Shown here in pieces: positions 35,449 to 47,800 of a stretch of 64,000 nt of DNA. The first letter of the stretch is position 1, and the number at the start of each line of letters is the position of its first letter. A program made the translations under genes and the position numbers. Under the pieces are notes generated by a model that was not told where the DNA came from, searched no databases, and saw only the letters and a program-made list of their open reading frames with translations. The DNA is from Micromussa lordhowensis (Eukaryota; Cnidaria; Anthozoa; Scleractinia; Lobophylliidae): contig CAXHUQ010001522.1 in NCBI GenBank assembly GCA_964020085.1, forward strand, positions 186,001-250,000, in the 5' to 3' direction.

Positions 35449-38400
35449 GTCGCAACTTGGCAAACTAATGGCACCAAAGCACTCCTGGGGTGGGTCCGGG
35501 TCCACATGCAAAGTTTCGGAGCTGCGCTACATCTCGCACTATGCTAACCAGCCCGTTTGCTAATTAGCCGAACTTTGCGCGCGTCGCAACTTTGCAAACT
35601 AATACCACCAAAGCACTCCTGGGGTCGGTCCGGGTCCAAATGCGAAGTATCGGAGCTGCGCGAAATCTCGCACTATGCTAATCAGCCCGCAGATCCCCAG
35701 GCGTGGCCGGCTGGCTGACTCGTTAGCCGAGCTTGACGCGTGTCGCAACTTGGCAAACTAATGGCACCAAAGCACTCCTGGGGTGGGTCCGGGTCCACAT
35801 GCAAAGTTTCGGAGCTGCGCGACATCTCGCACTATGCTAACCAGCCCGTTTGCTAATTAGCCGAACTTTGCGCGCGTCGCAACTTTGCAAACTAATACCA
35901 CCAAAGCACTCCCGGGGTGGGTCCGGGTCCAAATGCGAAGTATCGGAGCTGCGCGAAATCTCGCACTATGCTAATCAGCCCGCAGATCCCCAGGCGTGGC
36001 CGGCTGGCTGACTCGTTAGCCGAGCTTGACGCGTGTCGCAACTTGGCAAACTAATGGCACCAAAGCACTCCTGGGGTGGGTCCGGGTCCACATGCAAAGT
36101 TTCGGAGCTGCGCTACATCTCGCACTATGCTAACCAGCCCGTTTGCTAATTAGCCGAACTTTGCGCGCGTCGCAACTTTGCAAACTAATACCACCAAAGC
36201 ACTCCTGGGGTCGGTCCGGGTCCAAATGCGAAGTATCGGAGCTGCGCGAAATCTCGCACTATGCTAATCAGCCCGCAGATCCCCAGGCGTGGCCGGCTGG
36301 CTGACTCGTTAGCCGAGCTTGACGCGTGTCGCAACTTGGCAAACTAATGGCACCAAAGCACTCCTGGGGTGGGTCCGGGTCCACATGCAAAGTTTCGGAG
36401 CTGCGCGACATCTCGCACTATGCTAACCAGCCCGTTTGCTAATTAGCCGAACTTTGCGCGCGTCGCAACTTTGCAAACTAATACCACCAAAGCACTCCCG
36501 GGGTCGGTCCGGGTCCAAATGCGAAGTATCGGAGCTGCGCGAAATCTCGCACTATGCTAATCAGCCCGCAGATCCCCAGGCGTGGCCGGCTGGCTGACTC
36601 GTTCGCCGAGCTTGACGCGTGTCGCAACTTGGCAAACTAATGGCACCAAAGCACTCCTGGGGTGGGTCCGGGTCCACATGCAAAGTTTCGGAGCTGCGCG
36701 ACATCTCGCACTATGCTAACCAGCCCGTTTGCTAATTAGCCGAACTTTGCGCGCGTCGCAACTTTGCAAACTAATACCACCAAAGCACTCCCGGGGTCGG
36801 TCCAGGTCCAAATGCGAAGTATCGGAGCTGCGCGAAATCTCGCACTATGCTAATCAGCCCGCAGATCCCCAGGCGTGGCCGGCTGGCTGACTCGTTAGCC
36901 GAGCTTGATGCGTGTCGCAACTTGGCAAACTAATGGCACCAAAGCACTCCTGGGGTGGGTCCGGGTCCACATGCAAAATTTCCGAGCTGCGCGACATCTC
37001 GCACTATGCTAACCAGCCCGTTTGCTAATTAGCCGAACTTTGCGCGCGTCGCAACTTTGCAAACTAATACCACCAAAGCACTCCCGGGGTCGGTCCGGGT
37101 CCAAATGCGAAGTATCGGAGCTGCGCGAAATCTCGCACTATGCTAATCAGCCCGCAGATCCCCAGGCGTGGCCGGCTGGCTGACTCGTTAGCCGAGCTTG
37201 ATGCGTGTTGCAACTTGGCAAACTAATGGCACCAAAGCACTCCTGAGGTGGGTCCGGGTCCACATGCAAAGTTTCGGAGCTGTGCGACATCTCGCACTAT
37301 GCTAACCAGCCCGTTTGCTAATTAGCCGAACTTTGCGCGCGTCGCAACTTTGCAAACTAATACCACCAAAGCACTCACGGGGTCGGTCCGGGTCCAAATG
37401 CGAAGTATCGGAGCTGCGCGAAATCTCGCACTATGCTAATCAGCCCGCAGATCCCCAGGCGTGGCCGGCTGGCTGACTCGTTAGCCGAGCTTGACGCGTG
37501 TCGCAACTTGGCAAACTAATGGCACCAAAGCACTCCTGGGGTGGGTCCGGGTCCACATGCAAAGTTTCGGAGCTGCGCGACATCTCGCACTATGCTAACC
37601 AGCCCGTTTGCTAATTAGCCGAACTTTGCGCGCGTCGCAACTTTGCAAACTAATACCACCAAAGCACTCCCGGGGTCGGTCCAGGTCCAAATGCGAAGTA
37701 TCGGAGCTGCGCGAAATCTCGCACTATGCTAATCAGCCCGCAGATCCCCAGGCGTGGCCGGCTGGCTGACTCGTTAGCCGAGCTTGACGCGTGTCGCAAC
37801 TTGGCAAACTAATGGCACCAAAGCACTCCTGGGGTGGGTCCGGGTCCACATGCAAAGTTTCGGAGCTGCGCGACATCTCGCACTATGCTAACCAGCCCGT
37901 TTGCTAATTAGCCGAACTTTGCGCGCGTCGCAACTTTGCAAACTAATACCACCAAAGCACTCCCGGGGTCGGTCCAGGTCCAAATGCGAAGTATCGGAGC
38001 TGCGCGAAATCTCGCACTATGCTAATCAGCCCGCAGATACCCAGGCATGGCCGGCTGGCTGACTCGTTAGCCGAGCTTGACGCGTGTCGCAACTTGGCAA
38101 ACTAATGGCACCAAAGCACTCCTGGGGTGGGTCCGGGTCCACATCCAAAGTTTCGGAGCTGTGCGACATCTCGCACTATGCTAACCAGCCCGTTTGCTAA
38201 TTAGCCGAACTTTGCGCGCGTCGCAACTTTGCAAACTAATACCACCAAAGCACTCCCGGGGTCGGTCCGGGTCCAAATGCGAAGTATTGGAGCTGCGCGA
38301 AATCTCGCACTATGCTAATCAGCCCGCAGATCCCCAGGCGTGGCCGGCTGGCTGACTCGTTAGCCGAGCTTGACGCGTGTCGCAACTTGGCAAACTAATG

Positions 38401-39843
38401 GCACCAAAGCACTCCTGGGGTGGGTCCGGGTCCACATGCAAAGTTTCGGAGCTGCGCGACATCTCGCACTATGCGAACCAGCCCGTTTGCTAATTAGCCG
38501 AACTTTGCGCGCGTCGCAACTTTGCAAACTAATACCACCAAAGCACTCCCGGGGTCGGCCCGGGTCCAAATGCGAAGTATCGGAGCTGCGCGAAATCTTG
38601 CACTATGCTAATCAGCCCGCAGATCCCCAGGCGTGGCCGGCTGGCTGACTCGTTAGCCGAGCTTGACGCGTGTCGCAACTTGGCAAACTAATTGCACCAA
38701 AGCACTCCTGGGGTGGGTCCGGGTCCACATGCAAAGTTTCGGAGCTGCGCGACATCTCGCAGTATGCAAACCAGCCCGTTTGCTAATTAGCCGAACTTTG
38801 CGCGCGTCGCAACTTTGCAAACTAATACCACCAAAGCACTCCCGGGGTCGGTCCGGGTCCAAATGCGAAGTATCGGAGCTGCGCGAAATCTCGCACTATG
38901 CTAATCAGCCCGCAGATCCCCAGGCGTGGCCGGATGGCTGACTCGTTAGCCGAGCTTGACGCGTGTCGCAACTTGGCAAACTAATGGCACCAAAGCACTC
39001 CTGGGGTGGGTCCGGGTCCACATGCAAAGTTTCGGAGCTGCGCTACATCTCGCACTATGCTAACCAGCCCGTTTGCTAATTAGCCGAACTTTGCGCGCGT
39101 CGCAACTTTGCAAACTAATACCACCAAAGCACTCCCGGGGTCGGTCCGGGTCCAAATGCGAAGTATCGGAGCTGCGCGAAATCTCGCACTATGCTAATCA
39201 GCCCGCAGATCCCCAGGCGTGGCCGGCTGGCTGACTCGTTAGCCGAGCTTGACGCGGGTCGCAACTTGGCAAACTAATGGCACCAAAGCACTCCTGGGGT
39301 GGGTCCGGGTCCACATGCAAAGTTTCGGAGCTGCGCGACATCTCGCACTATGCTAACCAGCCCGTTTGCTAATTAGCCGAACTTTGCGCGCGGCGCAACT
39401 TTGCAAACTAATACCACCAAAGCACTCCCGGGGTCGGTCCGGGTCCAAATTCGAAGTATCGGAGCTCTGCGAAATCTCGCACTATGCTAATCAGCTCGCA
39501 GATCCCCAGGCGTGGCCGGCTTGCTGACTCGTTAGCCGAGCTTGACGCGTGTCGCAACTTGGCAAACTAATGGCACCAAAGCACTCCTGGGGTGGGTCCG
39601 GGTCCACATGCAAAGTTTCGGAGCTGCGCTACATCTCGCACTATGCTAACCAGCCCGTTTGCTAATTAGCCGAACTTTGCGCGCGTCGCAACTTTGCAAA
39701 CTAATACCACCAAAGCACTCCCGGGGTCGGTCCGGGTCCAAATGCGAAGTATCGGAGCTGCGCGAAATCTCGCACTATGCTAATCAGCCCGCAGATCCCC
39801 AGGCGTGGCCGGCTGGCTGACTCGTTAGCCGAGCTTGACGCGT
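34863..39843 (+). repeat. 17-unit HOR R, copy 1 (4981 bp)
   Basis: Marker order, with approximate positions: gcacgac with ccaaacgc (35050), gcgctac with ctcctggggtcgg (35526-35620, again 36113-36206), gactcgttcgccg (36596), caaaatttccgag (36975), gcgtgttgc (37204), cactcacgg (37373), cagatacccaggcatgg (38035), acatccaaag (38151), tattgg (38286), tatgcgaacc (38471), tatgcaaacc (38764), gacgcgggtcgc (39252) and ccaaattcg with ggcttgctg (39448-39525). The markers up to about 35.2 kb recur at +4981. Those from about 36.1 kb recur at +4688, because copy 2 has one unit fewer. Confidence 0.87.
35742..36034 (+). repeat. Unit present in R copy 1 and absent from R copy 2
   Basis: This unit lies between two gcgctac units and has gtgggtcc in B (about 35917) where B usually has gtcggtcc; that is an A-type base inside a B half. 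Copy 2 goes directly from one gcgctac unit (40423) to the next (40716). Either this unit was gained in copy 1 by a one-unit exchange or lost from copy 2. The A-type base may be a small A-to-B conversion tract. Confidence 0.7.
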
Positions 39844-42800
39844 GTCGCAACTTGGCAAACTAATGGCACCAAAGCACTCCTGGGGTGGGTCCGGGTCCAC
39901 ATGCAAAGTTTCGGAGCTGCACGACATCTCGCACTATGCTAACCAGCCCGTTTGCTAATTAGCCGAACTTTGCGCGCGTCGCAACTTTGCAAACTAATAC
40001 CACCAAAGCACTCCCGGGGTCGGTCCGGGTCCAAACGCAAAGTATCGGAGCTGCGCGAAATCTCGCACTATGCTAATCAGCCCGCAGATCCCCAGGCGTG
40101 GCCGGCTGGCTGACTCGTTAGCCGAGCTTGACGCGTGTCGCAACTTGGCAAACTAATGGCACCAAAGCACTCCTGGGGTGGGTCCGGGTCCACATGCAAA
40201 GTTTCGGAGCTGCGCGACATCTCGCACTATGCTAACCAGCCCGTTTGCTAATTAGCCGAACTTTGCGCGCGTCGCAACTTTGCAAACTAATACCACCAAA
40301 GCACTCCCGGGGTCGGTCCGGGTCCAAATGCGAAGTATCGGAGCTGCGCGAAATCTCGCACTATGCTAATCAGCCCGCAGATCCCCAGGCGTGGCCGGCT
40401 GGCTGACTCGTTAGCCGAGCTTGACGCGTGTCGCAACTTGGCAAACTAATGGCACCAAAGCACTCCTGGGGTGGGTCCGGGTCCACATGCAAAGTTTCGG
40501 AGCTGCGCTACATCTCGCACTATGCTAACCAGCCCGTTTGCTAATTAGCCGAACTTTGCGCGCGTCGCAACTTTGCAAACTAATACCACCAAAGCACTCC
40601 CGGGGTCGGTCCGGGTCCAAATGCGAAGTATCGGAGCTGCGCGAAATCTCGCACTATGCTAATCAGCCCGCAGATCCCCAGGCGTGGCCGGCTGGCTGAC
40701 TCGTTAGCCGAGCTTGACGCGTGTCGCAACTTGGCAAACTAATGGCACCAAAGCACTCCTGGGGCGGGTCCGGGTCCACATGCAAAGTTTCGGAGCTGCG
40801 CTACATCTCGCACTATGCTAACCAGCCCGTTTGCTAATTAGCCGAACTTTGCGCGCGTCGCAACTTTGCAAACTAATACCACCAAAGCACTCCTGGGGTC
40901 GGTCCGGGTCCAAATGCGAAGTATCGGAGCTGCGCGAAATCTCGCACTATGCTAATCAGCCCGCAGATCCCCAGGCGTGGCCGGCTGGCTGACTCGTTAG
41001 CCGAGCTTGACGCGTGTCGCAACTTGGCAAACTAATGGCACCAAAGCACTCCTGGGGTGGGTCCGGGTCCACATGCAAAGTTTCGGAGCTGCGCGACATC
41101 TCGCACTATGCTAACCAGCCCGTTTGCTAATTAGCCGAACTTTGCGCGCGTCGCAACTTTGCAAACTAATACCACCAAAGCACTCCCGGGGTCGGTCCGG
41201 GTCCAAATGCGAAGTATCGGAGCTGCGCGAAATCTCGCACTATGCTAATCAGCCCGCAGATCCCCAGGCGTGGCCGGCTGGCTGACTCGTTCGCCGAGCT
41301 TGACGCGTGTCGCAACTTGGCAAACTAATGGCACCAAAGCACTCCTGGGGTGGGTCCGGGTCCACATGCAAAGTTTCGGAGGTGCGCGACATCTCGCACT
41401 ATGCTAACCAGCCCGTTTGCTAATTAGCCGAACTTTGCGCGCGTCGCAACTTTGCAAACTAATACCACCAAAGCACTCCCGGGGTCGGTCCAGGTCCAAA
41501 TGCGAAGTATCGGAGCTGCGCGAAATCTCGCACTATGCTAATCAGCCCGCAGATCCCCAGGCGTGGCCGGCTGGCTGACTCGTTAGCCGAGCTTGATGCG
41601 TGTCGCAACTTGGCAAACTAATGGCACCAAAGCACTCCTGGGGTGGGTCCGGGTCCACATGCAAAATTTCCGAGCTGCGCGACATCTCGCACTATGCTAA
41701 CCAGCCCGTTTGCTAATTAGCCGAACTTTGCGCGCGTCGCAACTTTGCAAACTAATACCACCAAAGCACTCCCGGGGTCGGTCCGGGTCCAAATGCGAAG
41801 TATCGGAGCTGCGCGAAATCTCGCACTATGCTAATCAGCCCGCAGATCCCCAGGCGTGGCCGGCTGGCTGACTCGTTAGCCGAGCTTGATGCGTGTTGCA
41901 ACTTGGCAAACTAATGGCACCAAAGCACTCCTGAGGTGGGTCCGGGTCCACATGCAAAGTTTCGGAGCTGTGCGACATCTCGCACTATGCTAACCAGCCC
42001 GTTTGCTAATTAGCCGAACTTTGCGCGCGTCGCAACTTTGCAAACTAATACCACCAAAGCACTCACGGGGTCGGTCCGGGTCCAAATGCGAAGTATTGGA
42101 GCTGCGCGAAATCTCGCACTATGCTAATCAGCCCGCAGATCCCCAGGCGTGGCCGGCTGGCTGACTCGTTAGCCGAGCTTGACGCGTGTCGCAACTTGGC
42201 AAACTAATGGCACCAAAGCACTCCTGGGGTGGGTCCGGGTCCACATGCAAAGTTTCGGAGCTGCGTGACATCTCGCACTATGCTAACCAGCCCGTTTGCT
42301 AATTAGCCGAACTTTGCGCGCGTCGCAACGTTGCAAACTAATACCACCAAAGCACTCCCGGGGTCGGTCCAGGTCCAAATGCGAAGTATCGGAGCTGCGC
42401 GAAATCTCGCACTATGCTAATCAGCCCGCAGATCCCCAGGCGTGGCCGGCTGGCTGACTCGTTAGCCGAGCTTGACGCGTGTCGCAACTTGGCAAACTAA
42501 TGGCACCAAAGCACTCCTGGGGTGGGTCCGGGTCCACATGCAAAGTTTCGGAGCTGCGCGACATCTCGCACTATGCTAACCAGCCCGTTTGCTAATTAGC
42601 CGAACTTTGCGCGCGTCGCAACTTTGCAAACTAATACCACCAAAGCACTCCCGGGGTCGGTCCAGGTCCAAATGCGAAGTATCGGAGCTGCGCGAAATCT
42701 CGCACTATGCTAATCAGCCCGCAGATACCCAGGCATGGCCGGCTGGCTGACTCATTAGCCGAGCTTGACGCGTGTCGCAACTTGGCAAACTAATGGCACC

Positions 42801-44531
42801 AAAGCACTCCTGGGGTGGGTCCGGGTCCACATCCAAAGTTTCGGAGCTGTGCGACATCTCGCACTATGCTAACCAGCCCGTTTGCTAATTAGCCGAACTT
42901 TGCGCGCGTCGCAACTTTGCAAACTAATACCACCAAAGCACTCCCGGGGTCGGTCCGGGTCCAAATGCGAAGTATTGGAGCTGCGCGAAATCTCGCACTA
43001 TGCTAATCAGCCCGCAGATCCCCAGGCGTGGCCGGCTGGCTGACTCGTTAGCCGAGCTTGACGCGTGTCGCAACTTGGCAAACTAATGGCACCAAAGCAC
43101 TCCTGGGGTGGGTCCGGGTCCACATGCAAAGTTTCGGAGCTGCGCGACATCTCGCACTATGCGAACCAGCCCGTTTGCTAATTAGCCGAACTTTGCGCGC
43201 GTCGCAACTTTGCAAACTAATACCACCAAAGCACTCCCGGGGTCGGCCCGGGTCCAAATGCGAAGTATCGGAGCTGCGCGAAATCTTGCACTATGCTAAT
43301 CAGCCCGCAGATCCCCAGGCGTGGCCGGCTGGCTGACTCGTTAGCCGAGCTTGACGCGTGTCGCAACTTGGCAAACTAATTGCACCAAAGCACTCCTGGG
43401 GTGGGTCCGGGTCCACATGCAAAGTTTCGGAGCTGCGCGACATCTCGCAGTATGCAAACCAGCCCGTTTGCTAATTAGCCGAACTTTGCGCGCGTCGCAA
43501 CTTTGCAAACTAATACCACCAAAGCACTCCCGGGGTCGGTCCGGGTCCAAATGCGAAGTATCGGAGCTGCGCGAAATCTCGCACTATGCTAATCAGCCCG
43601 CAGATCCCCAGGCGTGGCCGGATGGCTGACTCGTTAGCCGAGCTTGACGCGTGTCGCAACTTGGCAAACTAATGGCACCAAAGCACTCCTGGGGTGGGTC
43701 CGGGTCCACATGCAAAGTTTCGGAGCTGCGCTACATCTCGCACTATGCTAACCAGCCCGTTTGCTAATTAGCCGAACTTTGCGCGCGTCGCAACTTTGCA
43801 AACTAATACCACCAAAGCACTCCCGGGGTCGGTCCGGGTCCAAATGCGAAGTATCGGAGCTGCGCGAAATCTCGCACTATGCTAATCAGCCCGCAGATCC
43901 CCAGGCGTGGCCGGCTGGCTGACTCGTTAGCCGAGCTTGACGCGGGTCGCAACTTGGCAAACTAATGGCACCAAAGCACTCCTGGGGTGGGTCCGGGTCC
44001 ACATGCAAAGTTTCGGAGCTGCGCGACATCTCGCACTATGCTAACCAGCCCGTTTGCTAATTAGCCGAACTTTGCGCGCGGCGCAACTTTGCAAACTAAT
44101 ACCACCAAAGCACTCCCGGGGTCGGTCCGGGTCCAAATTCGAAGTATCGGAGCTGTGCGAAATCTCGCACTATGCTAATCAGCTCGCAGATCCCCAGGCG
44201 TGGCCGGCTTGCTGACTCGTTAGCCGAGCTTGACGCGTGTCGCAACTTGGCAAACTAATGGCACCAAAGCACTCCTGGGGTGGGTCCGGGTCCACATGCA
44301 AAGTTTCGGAGCTGCGCTACATCTCGCACTATGCTAACCAGCCCGTTTGCTAATTAGCCGAACTTTGCGCGCGTCGCAACTTTGCAAACTAATACCACCA
44401 AAGCACTCCCGGGGTCGGTCCGGGTCCAAATGCGAAGTATCGGAGCTGCGCGAAATCTCGCACTATGCTAATCAGCCCGCAGATCCCCAGGCGTGGCCGG
44501 CTGGCTGACTCGTTAGCCGAGCTTGACGCGG
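39844..44531 (+). repeat. 16-unit HOR R, copy 2 (4688 bp)
   Basis: It repeats R copy 1 from gcacgac with ccaaacgc (40031) to ccaaattcg (44133), with one unit missing near 40.7 kb. I noticed about seven substitutions between the copies, including ggggcggg (40763), ggaggtgcg (41380), tattgg (42094), gcgtgac (42265), caacgttgc (42328), ctcattagcc (42752) and gctgtgcg (44154, where copy 1 has gctctgcg). The match ends between about 44314 and 44531. Confidence 0.87.
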
Positions 44532-44824
44532 GTCGCAACTTGGCAAACTAATGGCACCAAAGCACTCCTGGGGTGGGTCCGGGTCCACATGCAAAGTTTC
44601 GGAGCTGCGCTACATCTCGCACTATGCTAACCAGCCCGTTTGCTAATTAGCCGAACTTTGCGCGCGTCGCAACTTTGCAAACTAATACCACCAAAGCACT
44701 CCCGGGGTCGGTCCGGGTCCAAATGCGAAGTATCGGAGCTGCGCGAAATCTCGCACTATGCTAATCAGCCCGCAGATCCCCAGGCGTGGCCGGCTGGCTG
44801 ACTCGTTAGCCGAGCTTGACGCGG
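44532..44824 (+). repeat. Junction unit between HOR R and HOR S
   Basis: This unit starts after gacgcggg and has gcgctac in A, but its A/B junction is the ordinary gcgcgtcgc. In most gacgcggg units the junction is gcgcggcgc, so this unit looks recombinant. The preceding units 43653 (gcgctac) and 43946 (ccaaattcg) recur at +879 as 44532 and 44825, which marks a 3-unit exchange exactly at the end of HOR R. Confidence 0.7.
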
Positions 44825-47800
44825 GTCGCAACTTGGCAAACTAATGGCACCAAAGCACTCCTGGGGTGGGTCCGGGTCCACATGCAAAGTTTCGGAGCTG
44901 CGCGACATCTCGCACTATGCTAACCAGCCCGTTTGCTAATTAGCCGAACTTTGCGCGCGGCGCAACTTTGCAAACTAATACCACCAAAGCACTCCCGGGG
45001 TCGGTCCGGGTCCAAATTCGAAGTATCGGAGCTGTGCGAAATCTCGCACTATGCTAATCAGCTCGCAGATCCCCAGGCGTGGCCGGCTTGCTGACTCGTT
45101 AGCCGAGCTTGACGCGTGTCGCAACTTGGCAAACTAATGGCACCAAAGCACTCCTGGGGTGGGTCCGGGTCCACATGCAAAATTTCCGAGCTGCGCGACA
45201 TCTCGCACTATGCTAACCAGCCCGTTTGCTAATTAGCCGAACTTTGCGCGCGTCGCAACTTTGCAAACTAATACCACCAAAGCACTCCCGGGGTCGGTCC
45301 GGGTCCAAATGCGAAGTATCGGAGCTGCGCGAAATCTCGCACTATGCTAATCAGCCCGCAGATCCCCAGGCGTGGCCGGCTGGCTGACTCGTTAGCCGAG
45401 CTTGACGCGTGTCGCAACTTGGCAAACTAATGGCACCAAAGCACTCCTGGGGTGGGTCCGGGTCCACATGCAAAGTTTCGGAGCTGCGCGACATCTCGCA
45501 CTATGCTAACCAGCCCGTTTGCTAATTAGCCGAACTTTGCGCGCGTCGCAACTTTGCAAACTAATACCACCAAAGCACTCCCGGGGTCGGTCCGGGTCCA
45601 AATGCGAAGTATCGGAGCTGCGCGAAATCTCGCACTATGCTAATCAGCCCGCAGATCCCCAGGCGTGGCCGGCTGGCTGACTCGTTAGCCGAGCTTGACG
45701 CGTGTCGCAACTTGGCAAACTAATGGCACCAAAGCACTCCTGGGGTGGGTCCGGGTCCACATGCAAAATTTCCGAGCTGCGCGACATCTCGCACTATGCT
45801 AACCAGCCCGTTTGCTAATTAGCCGAACTTTGCGCGCGTCGCAACTTTGCAAACTAATACCACCAAAGCACTCCCGGGGTCGGTCCGGGTCCAAATGCGA
45901 AGTATCGGAGCTGCGCGAAATCTCGCACTATGCTAATCAGCCCGCAGATCCCCAGGCGTGGCCGGCTGGCTGACTCGTTAGCCGAGCTTGACGCGTGTCG
46001 CAACTTGGCAAACTAATGGCACCAAAGCACTCCTGGGGTGGGTCCGGGTCCACATGCAAAGTTTCGGAGCTGCGCGACATCTCGCACTATGCTAACCAGC
46101 CCGTTTGCTAATTAGCCGAACTTTGCGCGCGTCGCAACTTTGCAAACTAATACCACCAAAGCACTCCCGGGGTCGGTCCGGGTCCAAATGCGAAGTATCG
46201 GAGCTGCGCGAAATCTCGCACTATGCTAATCAGCCCGCAGATCCCCAGGCGTGGCCGGCTGGCTGACTCGTTAGCCGAGCTTGACGCGTGTCGCAACTTG
46301 GCAAACTAATGGCACCAAAGCACTCCTGGGGTGGGTCCGGGTCCACATGCAAAGTTTCGGAGCTGCGCGACATCTCGCACTATGCTAACCAGCCCGTTTG
46401 CTAATTAGCCGAACTTTGCGCGCGTCGCAACTTTGCAAACTAATACCACCAAAGCACTCCCGGGGTCGCTCCGGGTCCAAATGCGAAGTATCAGAGCTGC
46501 GCGAAATCTCGCACTATGCTAATCAGCCCGCAGATCCCCAGGCGTGGCCGGCTGGCTGACTCGTTAGCCGAGCTTGACGCGTGTCGCAACTTGGCAAACT
46601 AATGGCACCAAAGCACTCCTGGGGTGGGTCCGGGTCCACATGCAAAGTTTCGGAGCTGCGCGACATCTCGCACTATGCTAACCAGCCCGTTTGCTAATTA
46701 GCCGAACTTTGCGCGCGTCGCAACTTTGCAAACTAATACCACCAAAGCACTCCCGGGGTCGGTCCGGGTCCAAATGCGAAGTAACGGAGCTGCGCGAAAT
46801 CTCGCACTATGCTAATCAGCCCGCAGATCCCCAGGGGTGGCCGGCTGGCTGACTCGTTAGCCGAGCTTGACGCGTGTCGCAACTTGGCAAACTAATGGCA
46901 CCAAAGCACTCCTGGGGTGGGTCCGGGTCCACATGCAAAGTTTCGGAGCTGCGCGACATCTCGCACTATGCTAACCAGCCCGTTTGCTAATTAGCCGAAC
47001 TTTGCGCGCGTCGCAACTTTGCAAACTAATACCACCAAAGCACTCCCGGGGTCGGTCCGGGTCCAAATGCGAAGTATCGGAGCTGCGCGAAATCTCGCAC
47101 TATGCTAATCAGCCCGCAGATCCCCAGGCGTGGCCGGCTGGCTGACTCGTTAGCCGAGCTTGACGCGTGTCGCAACTTGGCAAACTAATGGCACCAAAGC
47201 ACTCCTGGGGTGGGTCCGGGTCCACATGCAAAGTTTCGGAGCTGCGCGACATCTCGCACTATGCTAACCAGCCCGTTTGCTAATTAGCCGAACTTTGCGC
47301 GCGTCGCAACTTTGCAAACTAATACCACCAAAGCACTCCCGGGGTCTGTCCGGGTCCAAATGCGAAGTAACGGAGCTGCGCGAAATCTCGCACTATGCTA
47401 ATCAGCCCGCAGATCCCCAGGGGTGGCCGGCTGGCTGACTCGTTAGCCGAGCTTGACGCGTGTCGCAACTTGGCAAACTAATGGCACCAAAGCACTCCTG
47501 GGGTGGGTCCGGGTCCACATGCAAAGTTGCGGAGCTGCGCGACATCTCGCACTATGCTAACCAGCCCGTTTGCTAATTAGCCGAACTTTGCGCGCGTCGC
47601 AACTTTGCAAACTAATACCACCAAAGCACTCCCGGGGTCGGTCCGGGTCCAAATGCGAAGTATCGGAGCTGCGCGAAATCTCGCACTATGCTAATCAGCC
47701 CGCAGATCCCCAGGGGTGGCCGGCTGGCTGACTCGTTAGCCGAGCTTGACGCGTGTCGCAACTTGGCAAACTAATGGCACCAAAGCACTCCTGGGGTGGG

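Noticed and set aside
38370..38648. Plus-strand open frames of 92 codons (38370-38648, 38663-38941, 43058-43336, 43351-43629) and overlapping minus-strand 69-codon frames
   Set aside because: The plus frames open because a single base change removes a stop codon in the satellite. They start at ttg, have no ribosome-binding or promoter context, and lie within ordinary dimers. The minus frames are shadows of the same sequence.
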